From a virus: a DNA stretch of 64,000 nucleotides. Below, piece after piece: positions 55,557-63,934 of the stretch. Position 1 is the first letter of the stretch. Each line of letters begins with the position of its first letter. Under the pieces are notes generated by a model. The model saw only the letters and a program-made list of their open reading frames with translations. It was not told the DNA's origin and ran no database searches. The stretch lies in the IMG/VR virus record IMGVR_UViG_3300047496_000053, positions 1 through 64,000 of that record, one strand, 5' to 3'. Both the position numbers and the translations under genes were made by a program.

Positions 55557-55915
55557 TTGCCAAGCTCCAGCCGGGCGCGGCAGTAGTCGGCCAGCATCGC
55601 CGCTTCCAGGTGGCCAGGATCGAGCCATTCGAGGAAGGTGCCGAGCAAAAGCGCCCAGGTTCCGGCCGTGACCGGGTTGCGGCAATCCATGGCTGTCCGG
55701 GAACTGATGGTCGCGTCCTGCCCGGAGGCGGTCGACACGCCCCATTGGCCCAAGGCCATATCCACGCCCACCAGGAAGCGGTGCAGCTTGCTCTGGTTGT
55801 CCATGTAGGCTTGGCACTGCGCGAGCGTCCAGGTGTCGACCTTGGCCTTGGCGTCGGGGATTCCATCGGGGTAGGCGAAGACGATGCGGACTTGCGCCCA
55901 GGTACGAATGCTCAT
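55553..55915 (-). CDS. Neck-region protein, unknown
   Basis: 120 residues, mainly helical (WTLAQCQAYMDNQSKLHRFLVG, TFLEWLDPGHLEAAMLADY), with VSTASGQDATISSRT in the middle. No family recognised; location suggests head-tail joining. Confidence 0.6.
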   Translation of the reverse strand: MSIRTWAQVRIVFAYPDGIPDAKAKVDTWTLAQCQAYMDNQSKLHRFLVGVDMALGQWGVSTASGQDATISSRTAMDCRNPVTAGTWALLLGTFLEWLDPGHLEAAMLADYCRARLELGK

Positions 55916-56199
55916 GTCACTTCCCCGTTGGTGATAAAGCCATGCCAGTGCTCATTACCCACGTTCACGGACGGCGACAGGCTCAGGTCGTCGAACCCGG
56001 TGCCCGATGGCACCCACCGGCCCGGCCCCGGAGTTGCCGAATCCGGAACCCCGCGGTCACGGAACCAGCAAATCACCGAATGCGTTCCCACCTGTCCGTG
56101 GTTGGCCTTGAAGCACACAGGGCAAAGGAACAGCAAGCCTGTTGCCGAAGCTATCGAGTCGCCGCCCATCCAGGACGGATCCAGGTCAATCAGGCGCAT
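55912..56199 (-). CDS. DUF6527-like small zinc protein
   Basis: 95 residues. CPVCF (about 26-30), GTHSVICWF and the closing LSPSVNVGNEHWHGFITNGEV match the DUF6527 pattern, with two Cys pairs and His as likely metal ligands. Starts MRLIDLDPSW, as does the next gene upstream. Confidence 0.7.
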   Translation of the reverse strand: MRLIDLDPSWMGGDSIASATGLLFLCPVCFKANHGQVGTHSVICWFRDRGVPDSATPGPGRWVPSGTGFDDLSLSPSVNVGNEHWHGFITNGEVT

Positions 56200-56503
56200 T
56201 TATTACCTCACCACCAAAGATCCGGCCGCGCCACCGCTCCGTGGGCGCCTCGATCATTTCGTGCACGGTTAGCGTGCGGAAGTCGCGGCCCTCGATCGAC
56301 CAGATGAAGTCGGGCGCGGTCGCGACGAAATTCATGACGCTGATGTCAGGTCGCACCACGCGCAGCGCGGCGCGCTGGTACTCGGGGGTCATCGGGACCG
56401 TCTTGACAGATAGCCACCGGCAGTTCGCAGTGCGCCCGGTGGGACTCTTGAAGATCATCAGTTCCGGTGTCAGCCAGTACGGCGACAGGTCGATGAGTCT
56501 CAT
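56186..56503 (-). CDS. MRLIDL-type protein, partial paralogue of the DUF6527 gene
   Basis: 105 residues, beginning MRLIDLSPYWLTPELMIF; the first dozen residues match the downstream DUF6527-like protein but the rest (LSVKTVPMTPEYQRAALRV, WRGRIFGGEVINAPD) lacks the Cys motifs. The two genes overlap by 14 bases. Confidence 0.6.
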   Translation of the reverse strand: MRLIDLSPYWLTPELMIFKSPTGRTANCRWLSVKTVPMTPEYQRAALRVVRPDISVMNFVATAPDFIWSIEGRDFRTLTVHEMIEAPTERWRGRIFGGEVINAPD

Positions 56504-57051
56504 TCGACAACGTGGCCTATGGATCGAATCATGTGCCCCGTGTCGTCCAGCGGCTTCGTGTTCACGCCGTCGACGCTTTCGCCAGCGGCTACCCGGCGCG
56601 CGGCTTCGCCGACCGTTTTTCCGGTCACGACAAGGCTCTGGTCTTTGCTCTTCATCTTGCGTAGCATCAGCGTGATTTTCGACAGCGGCGGCGAGTTCAC
56701 GTCGATGATCGATTGCTGAAGTTGCTCAGCGATCACGATCCCCAAGGCTGTCAGGGCGATGCGCGCGTCGTACTTGTTGTGCTTCAATTGCTGCGCGAGC
56801 ACGGGCCCCCAATTGCCCGATTCCTTGGCAATCAGGGTCCGAACAAATGGGCGCGGCGGGATGCCCGCGCGCGGCGCCCCGAATTCTTGTATCGCGGCGA
56901 CCATGGCGACCGGCTGGCCACCTTGATTCGCCGGGTACTTGGCATCCTCGAACCAGCCGATCGAGACTTGCGCCTTCTTCGTCACGTTCTTCGCAATGCG
57001 GTCCAGCGCTTGCTTGAGCGCTGTCCCGCCATCGAAGGTCTTAGTAGCCAC
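56500..57051 (-). CDS. Head-tail completion protein (HK97 gp10-like)
   Basis: 183 residues. VSIGWFEDAKYP, VAMVAAIQEFGAPRAGIPPRPFVR and the later SPPLSKITLMLRK / KPLDDTGHMIRSI are typical of gp10-type neck proteins that fill the connector-tail joint. Confidence 0.75.
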   Translation of the reverse strand: MATKTFDGGTALKQALDRIAKNVTKKAQVSIGWFEDAKYPANQGGQPVAMVAAIQEFGAPRAGIPPRPFVRTLIAKESGNWGPVLAQQLKHNKYDARIALTALGIVIAEQLQQSIIDVNSPPLSKITLMLRKMKSKDQSLVVTGKTVGEAARRVAAGESVDGVNTKPLDDTGHMIRSIGHVVE

Positions 57052-57508
57052 GATAACCGCCGTACACGTACGGCTCGAAATCGCGCACTGGTCCGGGGGC
57101 GTAAAGCATCTGGCGATACTTGGCGGTCGCGGTCCAAAAGGCCGCGCCGTATTTCGTTTGCTGATACCACGCCGCGGCGCCCGGCTGATTCGGCATATCC
57201 GCGTGCACGGTCACCGAGCCCTCGGTGGCGCTGTCGATGCGTCCCACCAGCGGCGACGAGGCGTTGCCGTTGAGGGGCACATTCAGGGCGATGATGTGCG
57301 CGGTCATCATGTTCAAGAGGGTCTGCCGTTCCGTCTGGTAGGGCGGGCAGTACGGGATCGGCGAGCAAGGCGTGTTGTCGCAATAGGTCTGCGCCTCGTT
57401 GAAGAACTGTTGCGCCAGGGTGGCATTGATCGAGCCCGCAAGCTCGGGATACCGCATGGCGAACAGGCCGTAGTCGAAGACCACGATCCCGCCCGGCACC
57501 GCGCTCAC
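57041..57508 (-). CDS. DUF4054-type head-tail connector
   Basis: 155 residues. FDYGLFAMRYPELAGSINATLAQQFFNEAQTYCDN and LLNMMTAHIIALN match DUF4054 connector proteins that bind under the portal; the C-terminus has FWTATAKYRQMLY. Next to capsid-related genes as expected. Confidence 0.75.
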   Translation of the reverse strand: MSAVPGGIVVFDYGLFAMRYPELAGSINATLAQQFFNEAQTYCDNTPCSPIPYCPPYQTERQTLLNMMTAHIIALNVPLNGNASSPLVGRIDSATEGSVTVHADMPNQPGAAAWYQQTKYGAAFWTATAKYRQMLYAPGPVRDFEPYVYGGYRGY

Positions 57509-57509
57509 G

Positions 57510-57947
57510 TCAGCCGCCCTTCTTGGGCATCAGGTCGGAGGTTTCGACGCGCCGCGGCAGGTTCTTCGGGTCCAGGCGTTCGAGCCCGGAGCGAACCTTC
57601 TCGCCGTCCTTGGCCTGCGCCACGGTACTGTCGGTCTTGCCGTGGGCGAAGATGAGGCCGTTCTTGACCATCATCGAGTCGCCGTTGAGTTGCAACCAGC
57701 GATCCCACAGATCCTTGCTCACGTTCGGCGTCAGGGCATACCCACCGACCATTTGCGCCTTCGGCGCTGCATTTTGTGGGTGCGACCACCCGTACACGTA
57801 CGCGACCTCGGGCCGAGCCACCGCGACCTTGCGCTTGCGCAGGCCACCGCCGACCACCATTTCGTCGCGCTCCACCATTTCGTACACGCGAAGCTGAAGC
57901 CCGTGGGGCAGCTTGCACGCGATCGTTACCGTTTCAGTCGATGCCAT
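57510..57947 (-). CDS. Head-region protein, unknown
   Basis: 145 residues from ATG 57947. Strand-rich N-terminus (VTIACKLPHGLQLRVYEMVE), then AYVYGWSHPQNAAPKAQMVGGYALTPNVSKDLWDRWLQLNG. A conserved gene between capsid and connector in related phages; role unknown. Confidence 0.6.
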   Translation of the reverse strand: MASTETVTIACKLPHGLQLRVYEMVERDEMVVGGGLRKRKVAVARPEVAYVYGWSHPQNAAPKAQMVGGYALTPNVSKDLWDRWLQLNGDSMMVKNGLIFAHGKTDSTVAQAKDGEKVRSGLERLDPKNLPRRVETSDLMPKKGG

Positions 57948-57964
57948 TCGAATCTCCAATCGGA

Positions 57965-57995
57965 AAAGAAGAGGGCCCGCGCGCGGCGGGCCCTC
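57965..57995 (-). terminator. Rho-independent terminator after the capsid gene
   Basis: GAGGGCCCGC (57971-57980) pairs with GCGGGCCCTC (57986-57995); the minus strand continues TTCTTTTCC. It probably gives extra capsid mRNA, with partial read-through into the neck genes. Confidence 0.8.
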
Positions 57996-58023
57996 GTTTC
58001 GAGCACTTACGGTTGTCGTCGAC

Positions 58024-59097
58024 TTAGACGCCGATCATGGTCGCGATTGCGAAGGGTTGGCGAACGATCGCGCCCCACGAACCTTGACTCATTTTCTGCG
58101 AATACGCCGAGTGCTGGCGGATGATCGGACCGGCGCGCAGCTTCTCGCTGAATGCGCAGTAGCCCGTCGATTGGCCTTCGACCTTCGTGGCGATGAGTTG
58201 CACGACTTCGCCAGCGGCCGAACCTTGTGGGTTCTGCGCCGAGAGCGCGCCGTACTGGATCGCGGGGACCACCTTGAGGTTCGGGTAGTTCGCGGCCAGT
58301 TGCGTCTTCACGTTCACGTTGTAGGTGTTGGTGAAGTTGAGCGCGGCCGAAGAGTGCGGCGACAGCGCCAGCACCATTTCGGACTCGGCGTCGATGTTGC
58401 CCGCCGACTGGTTGATGAGCGTGGTGACCATGGCCACGATGTCTTCGTAGACTTCGAGGCCCACCGCGTTCGGGGTGTTGCCGTTGATGAACCACGTCAG
58501 CCCGCCCGCGGCCTTCGGGATCGGAGCGATCGCCGGGGACAACGAGGGGTCGTTCAGGATGCCGTAGTTCTGGAGACCGGCCACGCCGTAGAAGTAGGTC
58601 AGGTTTTGGAACTTGTTCAGGATAACGATCGCCGCCTGTTTGAGTTCCGCTGCCCATCCGATCTTGGCCAGACCGGCGCGCTCCATTTCGAGTTCGCCGT
58701 ACTCGATGATCGTCTGATACAGGTAGTTTTCGCGTTGCGGAAAGTTGGTGTTCGCGTTGCTCTTTCCGTCTTGCGAGAAGTCGCCATAGCTGGAGACCTC
58801 ACCCGTATGTTCGACCACCGGGAAGACAGCCGTCACGTCGACGAAAGAGCCTTTTCGCTCTTCGCCGAAGATTTCGGCAGCGGCGTTTTTGGCCGTCAGG
58901 ATCCGGAGAATGTCCGGGTCGATGAAGGTCGTGAGGAACGACGGGATGCCTGAGTTCTGGACGGTGACGAGTGTCGGTTGCGCGTCCATGGCCAGTTGGA
59001 AATTTTCCTTCCAGCCGTCTTCGATATAGCCGACCGCTCCGGGGAAAGTGATACCCCACTTTGCCTCGAATGCGGCCAGTTCCGGATTGCGTTGCAT
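58024..59097 (-). CDS. Major capsid protein (DUF2184)
   Basis: 357 residues. The order LVTVQNSGIPSFLTTFIDPDILRILTAKNAAAEIFGEERKG, YGDFSQDGKSNANTNFPQRENYLYQ and the C-terminal GPIIRQHSAYSQKMSQGSWGAIVRQPFAIATMIGV follow DUF2184 capsid proteins of the HK97 fold. It is preceded by decoration and protease genes and followed by a strong terminator, as expected for the most expressed gene. Confidence 0.92.
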   Translation of the reverse strand: MQRNPELAAFEAKWGITFPGAVGYIEDGWKENFQLAMDAQPTLVTVQNSGIPSFLTTFIDPDILRILTAKNAAAEIFGEERKGSFVDVTAVFPVVEHTGEVSSYGDFSQDGKSNANTNFPQRENYLYQTIIEYGELEMERAGLAKIGWAAELKQAAIVILNKFQNLTYFYGVAGLQNYGILNDPSLSPAIAPIPKAAGGLTWFINGNTPNAVGLEVYEDIVAMVTTLINQSAGNIDAESEMVLALSPHSSAALNFTNTYNVNVKTQLAANYPNLKVVPAIQYGALSAQNPQGSAAGEVVQLIATKVEGQSTGYCAFSEKLRAGPIIRQHSAYSQKMSQGSWGAIVRQPFAIATMIGV

Positions 59098-59126
59098 GGT
59101 AGTCCTTTCTTGGCTTTAGCCGAGGG

Positions 59127-60287
59127 TTAGCCGAGAGCGTTCGTGGACATCTTGACGAGTTCGCCAGCGTTGGCGCTCGTCAGGGCGTACCACTTCGTTT
59201 CGGTCGCGGTGTTGACACCGATGGTCTGCGAAGCAAGGGTTTGCCCTTGATTCAGCAGGTAGGTTCCCGCGCCGCCCGTGCCCGTGAGGAACGCCGTGAT
59301 GTAGGTGCCAGCATTGACGCTGGTGCCGTTCAGGGTGTCGTACAGGGCGAAGGTGCCGGTGACCGTGCCGCCGACGGTGAGCGTGCCACCGGAAGCGGTG
59401 ATCGAGGTCGACGAAACCGTCGCGACGGTCGAGGGCGCGGACACGGCGTAAGTGCTGCCGTTGCCGCCCGTGCCGGTGATCGCCGCGATGATCGTCGTGC
59501 CGCTGATGACGTTCGTGCCCGAGAGCGTCGCGCCCACCGCGAAAGTGCCGGTGATGGTCGTGGCGATGGTAAGGACGCCGTACAGAGGCGCGGTGATCGT
59601 GCTGGACGCTACGGTCTGGCTGATCGACACCTGATAGGTGCCGGTAGAACCAGCCGAGCCGGTCAGTTGCGCGACGATGGTCGTGGCAGGGTCGACCGGG
59701 TTGGTCGCGCCGCCACCGGCCAGGATCATGCCCGGGGCAAGCGCGCCCGAGCCGACCGCCGAAACGGTCAGGATCGCGCCCGAAATCGAGCCGGTGACCG
59801 AGACAGTGGCGATGGTGCCCGCCGTGGTGTTGTTCAGCGCGATCGACGACGCGGTGCCAGAACCGGAGGTCGGAGGCGAGCCAGTGACGCCGAAGGTGAT
59901 GGCGCCCGTGCTGTTGTTCGCGTACGCCTTCATGCCGACGGTGACCGCGGTCGCGCCCGAGTTCTTGGCCCAAAAGCAACCGGCCGAGAAGAGCGTGATC
60001 GGGAGACCTTGGGGCACGATCATCGTGTCGTCCGCGAGGAACGCCGTGATGAGCGCTTGCTGAGCGCGGTGCACGAAGCCCGTGGGGGCGCCGCCGCCGA
60101 AGTTGTTCACGATCGAGTTCGCTGGCTGCGTTGCCCAGGCGAACAGGCCGACCGCAACGCCAGCGGAGCCAGCGACGAAGGCGCCAGCTTGATTGACGAC
60201 GGTGGCTCGCGCGTTGCCGTAGGCATCGGCGAAGTCACCGGCAACGCCCGGCGCCGGTTGCACATTCACTTGTTGGGGGAATCCCAT
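59127..60287 (-). CDS. Head decoration (cement-like) protein with three beta-modules
   Basis: 386 residues. The N-terminal 110 residues ([21 protein letters not shown]..., [14 protein letters not shown]) match short capsid cement proteins of DUF2190-like type, and the end ([22 protein letters not shown]) closes that fold. Inserted between them are about three modules of 60-70 residues ([51 protein letters not shown]..; [31 protein letters not shown]). The insertion would project on the head surface. Confidence 0.75.
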   Translation of the reverse strand: MGFPQQVNVQPAPGVAGDFADAYGNARATVVNQAGAFVAGSAGVAVGLFAWATQPANSIVNNFGGGAPTGFVHRAQQALITAFLADDTMIVPQGLPITLFSAGCFWAKNSGATAVTVGMKAYANNSTGAITFGVTGSPPTSGSGTASSIALNNTTAGTIATVSVTGSISGAILTVSAVGSGALAPGMILAGGGATNPVDPATTIVAQLTGSAGSTGTYQVSISQTVASSTITAPLYGVLTIATTITGTFAVGATLSGTNVISGTTIIAAITGTGGNGSTYAVSAPSTVATVSSTSITASGGTLTVGGTVTGTFALYDTLNGTSVNAGTYITAFLTGTGGAGTYLLNQGQTLASQTIGVNTATETKWYALTSANAGELVKMSTNALG

Positions 60288-60308
60288 TTCTTTCTCCTAT
60301 GTGGCCGA

Positions 60309-61760
60309 TTAGGCGCTGACGCGAACGCGGTTGAAATCCGGGAACCGGGCCGCGAAACCGTCGGGCAGCTTGGCGCTGTCCTGCGCGATTTGTTTCGGTG
60401 CGGTGCCGGGCTTCGGGTGGGCGTTGAGAATGGCTCGGAAGGCGCTCGGGTGAACGCCAGTCAGATCCACACCCATCGTGGTCAGTGCGGCGCGGTAGAC
60501 AGCCTCGGCGCTGTCGCACGCGATCGCGAGCTTGCCCACGTACGGCTGGACGGCTTCCACGGCTTCGGTCGTCGCGCGGATTCGCGCAATGGTCTCGTCC
60601 TGGATCTTGCGCACCGTCGCCGCGTCCATCGCGGGTTCCGCTTTCTTGTCGGGCGCAGCGGGTGCGCCGGGGGTTGCTTCGGCCATGGGGGGTTCCTTCT
60701 TTTTCGGGTCGTCCATCGGGTCCGCGCCCGGCTCCATAGCCGGAACGGGGGGTGCAGGTTGCCCGGGTCCACCTGGAGGGTTATCCATGGCAGGTGTCTT
60801 GCCCATCAGCTTCATCAGCATGGGCTTGAGTGCCATCATGAATTCTTCCATCGGATCGACATCGGCAGTTACAGTGTTGTCGACCGGGACTTGGCCGGGC
60901 ATGGTGTCAACGCCAACATCGGCATCCATCGGTTCATCTCCGTCTAGGTTGTCAAGAAGAGACACAAGCTGGTCCATGCTTGCGTCCTGAGCGAGCATCG
61001 GCCGGATGGCCTCAGCAATTGAAGACTTCCGGTTCCGCCAGTTCCCGGAGGCCACGCCGGTCAGGATCTTGTTCAGATTCCGGCCGAAATTCGGTTTCGC
61101 ATCCGCGGCCAAAAGCGGAGGCGTGAACACCAGCAGGGCGCCTTTGACGAAGCTCGCCTTGCGGGACAACATTTGCAGTGAAGCCATAAAGCCCTCCGGA
61201 TTGGAGTCACCGACAACGATGTCGGGACCAGCGCGGCCGATTGGAACCAGGGCGACGTGATTGCCGCGAATGTTGCGCATCACCCCGTCGTACTTTTCAC
61301 CTTCGAACGTGCCCGGCGTCATGTCCACTTCGTAGTGGTAGGCGCAGGACAATTCCTTGCGTTCGTCATTCTCAAGATCCAGGATCGCGTCGCCTACCCA
61401 AAAGACCAGCGAGTTATCCAGGTAGGGATTCTTGAAGACCGCATCCGTGCCGGTCGATCCGATCACGATGTCTTGGCGCGGCATCGTCGCGCTCACCGGG
61501 ACGTGATGGTCCAGAATCGGCAAGCTGTTGAACGTGTCGACGGCTTTGCGCAGTTCCTCGGGATCGCGCAGTAGCTTGTAGACCCCATTGGGATCGAGGC
61601 CGAGTTCTTCGTGGCCAGGGATTTCCTTGCCGAAGTATTCCGAGACATTGGCCTTGCTGATGTGCGACGTGGCGATGCGCAACCGGCCGTCCTGATCGTA
61701 CTTGCGGACACTGGCGCGATCGAGCGCCAAGCCACGCGCACGGGGCGGCTTATCGAACAT
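60309..61760 (-). CDS. DUF2213 prohead protease with scaffold-like tail
   Basis: 483 residues from ATG 61760 (GGAGG six bases upstream). Residues about 1-200 match DUF2213 (VSEYFGKEIPG, LDHHVPVSATMPRQDIVIGSTG, RKELSCAYHYEVDMTPG, NHVALVPIGRAG), a predicted maturation protease; H in DHH and S in LSCAY are candidate catalytic residues. The rest is acidic, Met/Pro/Glu-rich and helical (about 255-440), like an internal scaffold. Protease-scaffold fusions of this kind precede capsid genes. Confidence 0.8.
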   Translation of the reverse strand: MFDKPPRARGLALDRASVRKYDQDGRLRIATSHISKANVSEYFGKEIPGHEELGLDPNGVYKLLRDPEELRKAVDTFNSLPILDHHVPVSATMPRQDIVIGSTGTDAVFKNPYLDNSLVFWVGDAILDLENDERKELSCAYHYEVDMTPGTFEGEKYDGVMRNIRGNHVALVPIGRAGPDIVVGDSNPEGFMASLQMLSRKASFVKGALLVFTPPLLAADAKPNFGRNLNKILTGVASGNWRNRKSSIAEAIRPMLAQDASMDQLVSLLDNLDGDEPMDADVGVDTMPGQVPVDNTVTADVDPMEEFMMALKPMLMKLMGKTPAMDNPPGGPGQPAPPVPAMEPGADPMDDPKKKEPPMAEATPGAPAAPDKKAEPAMDAATVRKIQDETIARIRATTEAVEAVQPYVGKLAIACDSAEAVYRAALTTMGVDLTGVHPSAFRAILNAHPKPGTAPKQIAQDSAKLPDGFAARFPDFNRVRVSA

Positions 61761-61777
61761 TTGGGCCTCCGGAAATG

Positions 61778-61803
61778 GAAAAGCCGAGGGCAATTCCTCG
61801 GCT
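61778..61803 (-). terminator. Rho-independent terminator
   Basis: AGCCGAGG (61782-61789) pairs with CCTCGGCT (61796-61803) around GCAATT, with TTTTCC following on the minus strand. It lies in the 91-base gap between a 61-residue gene and the protease gene, so the protease-capsid unit must have its own promoter or receive read-through. Confidence 0.8.
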
Positions 61804-61851
61804 TGGGTATACGGCGCCCGGTCCGTTCAGGACCAGGACTTGCGGTCGCGC

Positions 61852-62037
61852 CTAGATGTCAGCGTCTTCCGGGTGCTCTTCGAAAAACTTCTTCGCTTCG
61901 GCCTCGGCATCCGCGTCCATCTTGTCCGCGACTTGCTCCATGGTGAGCCCCGGGAATTGCGCTTCCATCGCCGCGTTGCCTTCGGCGACGCGGCGCTTCA
62001 GTTCTTCAGGACTCAGTTCTTCCGACGAGATAGTCAT
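61852..62037 (-). CDS. Small acidic helical protein, unknown
   Basis: 61 residues from ATG 62037, overlapping the end of the Nudix/zeta gene by 32 bases. Very acidic and helical (SSEELSPEELKRRVAEG, MDADAEAEAKKFFEEHPEDADI). Could be an antitoxin-like partner of the zeta-like kinase upstream by its size and charge, but there is no sequence evidence for that. Confidence 0.5.
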   Translation of the reverse strand: MTISSEELSPEELKRRVAEGNAAMEAQFPGLTMEQVADKMDADAEAEAKKFFEEHPEDADI

Positions 62038-63934
62038 ATCGTTCCTGCGTAATTTCACCGTCATCGAGCATGGATTTGGCCGCGCCCGCTAGACGTTCCT
62101 TCACCTCTGCACCATTGTACGCCGGAACGTCCGCAAGCGTACCGGCCGTGAAGCCGGTCTTGCCGTCGAAATTGTTGACCACCGTGATCTTGACGCGCGG
62201 ATTGCCCTCGAAATGCTTGGCAATTTCCTGGATCGACTTCGAGGCGCCCATGTGCGCGTGCGCCAGTACGGACGCCGGGACAGCCCGCGCGCGCTTGGCG
62301 TTGAAGCGGAAAGCCTTCTCCACCGGGGAATTGGTGTAAACCACCGCCACCGGGGCGCCCGACAGGTCAAGCGCCTCTTGGATCTTCTTGATCCCCGATT
62401 GGGCATTGCTCATGGTGCTGTCGAAGACCAGCCCGTCCTTGTCGACCCCGGCGATCTTCGTGGCCAGATTCATCGCCTCGGATTTTCCTGAGCCCGAGCC
62501 GCCAGCGGTAAAGACGGTCGGGGACGTGTCCCCGGCCTTGTCCTTGTCGATGAGGGCTTGCCGGAAGATGAGCTTCGAGAGCATCGAAGAGGGCTCGTGC
62601 ACCGCTGGCGCGAGCTTCCTGTCATTGACGAACTTGGCCGACATCATCTTCACGCGGTCCGGGTCGATCGTCTTGCCGAACCGCTGGAAATACTGGTTGA
62701 CCAGCTTTTTCGGGTTGGCCTTGATCTTGTCGTAGAAGGACTGTTCGACCTTCACTTGATCGGGCGTCAGCCCGCCCGAGCGCAGAAAGCCGTTCTGGTC
62801 GCGGGTCTCTTCGCTCAGCGACGACGCTTTGGCCTGCGCCGCGGCAATCTTGTCCTTGAAGGCTTCCCGGATGGTCTCCGCGGCTTTATTGCCGCCCATG
62901 TCATCGAAATTCGAATAGCCGTGCAATTTCTGCGCCAGCCCGCGCATTTCGTCGACCGACATCTGGCCGATCGGCTCGGCCTCGTAGCCATCCTCCGGGA
63001 AGCTGTATGAGACCTCGCCGCGGCGCACCGAGCGGCCCACGGTGTCGCCTTCGATGACCTTGCCCTTGGAGCCCGAAGCGTAATCGCCGAAATCCTTCTT
63101 GGCGGTCACCCGGTAGGCCGTGACGACGTGGCTGGCCGCGGCGCCCGTGGGGCTCGAAGCGTCGTAGTCGTCCAGGCGTTGCAGGAAGGAGCCCACCGCC
63201 GCGGCGTTGCCCGCGTTGCGGTTCTTGATCGCACCCGAGGATCCCACCCGGTAGACGATGAACGGCTCGCCGGGCTTGGGCGGCTTGGCCGGGTCGGTCT
63301 CATCGGACACGCTCGATCCGCCGCCCGGCTGCGCGCTGCCCGTGGGCTTCGTTTCGGGCTTGGCCGCGGCGCCGCCGCCACCCTTGCCGAACTGGCCATT
63401 GTCGGCCCGCGGGTGCTTCGTTTCGTCCCATTCGTCCATACCCAGGTGCGCGAAGCTCGCGCGCACGCCCGGATGCAGGGGCTCGGGCAGGCGGTCGGCC
63501 GGTGCCCAGGTGTAATCGGAATGCTCGTCGTTAAGCTCGGGCTCGAATTGCTCGGGCACCGATTGAGCGAAGGTCACGAACTGCACGCCGTCGTCGGCCA
63601 TCAGGTCGGACATCAGCGCCGGGTCGCCTTCCGGGCAATCGCCTATTTCCTCGGCGCATTCGCGCTGCGCAGTAGCCAGGGGATCTTCGCCCGGCTCAGC
63701 CGTTCCCCCGGGGAAGCACCATTGGCCAGGATGGTCCCCGGATTGACCGCGCCGCAGGAAAAGCATGTTGCCGTCGGCGTCGACAAGGCACATGCCTGCG
63801 CCACGGACAGCGGAATCCCCGGTGAACCCGTTGGCGTGGGCGGCAGCGGCTTGGCGCTCGGCTCCCGCCCGCGTCGAAAAGACTTTGCCATGCGGGCCCC
63901 ACTGGAAACCGCTGCCTTCGGCATGGATCGGCAT
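62006..63934 (-). CDS. Nudix hydrolase - zeta-type kinase fusion protein
   Basis: 642 residues. N-terminal Nudix domain with a complete box at 77-99 (G-x5-E-x7-RE-x2-EE-x-G; ECAEEIG at its end), preceded by GAERQAAAAHANGF. A linker (HPRADNGQFGKGGGG, then Pro/Gly-rich) leads to an unassigned domain about 225-325 (PFIVYRVGSSGAIKNRN..., VVTAYRVTAKKDFGDYAS), and a C-terminal P-loop kinase from about 395: FTAGGSGSGKS (Walker A at 478-485), VFDSTMSN, VVYTNSPVEKAFRFNAKRARAV and VVNNFDGKTGF, as in zeta-toxin/UDP-sugar kinases. It lies next to the minor head gene across the window ends, so it may be packaged in the head. Confidence 0.8.
   Translation of the reverse strand: MPIHAEGSGFQWGPHGKVFSTRAGAERQAAAAHANGFTGDSAVRGAGMCLVDADGNMLFLRRGQSGDHPGQWCFPGGTAEPGEDPLATAQRECAEEIGDCPEGDPALMSDLMADDGVQFVTFAQSVPEQFEPELNDEHSDYTWAPADRLPEPLHPGVRASFAHLGMDEWDETKHPRADNGQFGKGGGGAAAKPETKPTGSAQPGGGSSVSDETDPAKPPKPGEPFIVYRVGSSGAIKNRNAGNAAAVGSFLQRLDDYDASSPTGAAASHVVTAYRVTAKKDFGDYASGSKGKVIEGDTVGRSVRRGEVSYSFPEDGYEAEPIGQMSVDEMRGLAQKLHGYSNFDDMGGNKAAETIREAFKDKIAAAQAKASSLSEETRDQNGFLRSGGLTPDQVKVEQSFYDKIKANPKKLVNQYFQRFGKTIDPDRVKMMSAKFVNDRKLAPAVHEPSSMLSKLIFRQALIDKDKAGDTSPTVFTAGGSGSGKSEAMNLATKIAGVDKDGLVFDSTMSNAQSGIKKIQEALDLSGAPVAVVYTNSPVEKAFRFNAKRARAVPASVLAHAHMGASKSIQEIAKHFEGNPRVKITVVNNFDGKTGFTAGTLADVPAYNGAEVKERLAGAAKSMLDDGEITQERYDYLVGRTES

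Noticed and set aside
59241-60947. 568-codon rightward frame antisense to the decoration and protease genes
   Set aside because: The translation is a monotone Arg/Gly/Asp-rich sequence produced by GC-rich codon bias; the minus-strand proteins have recognisable families.
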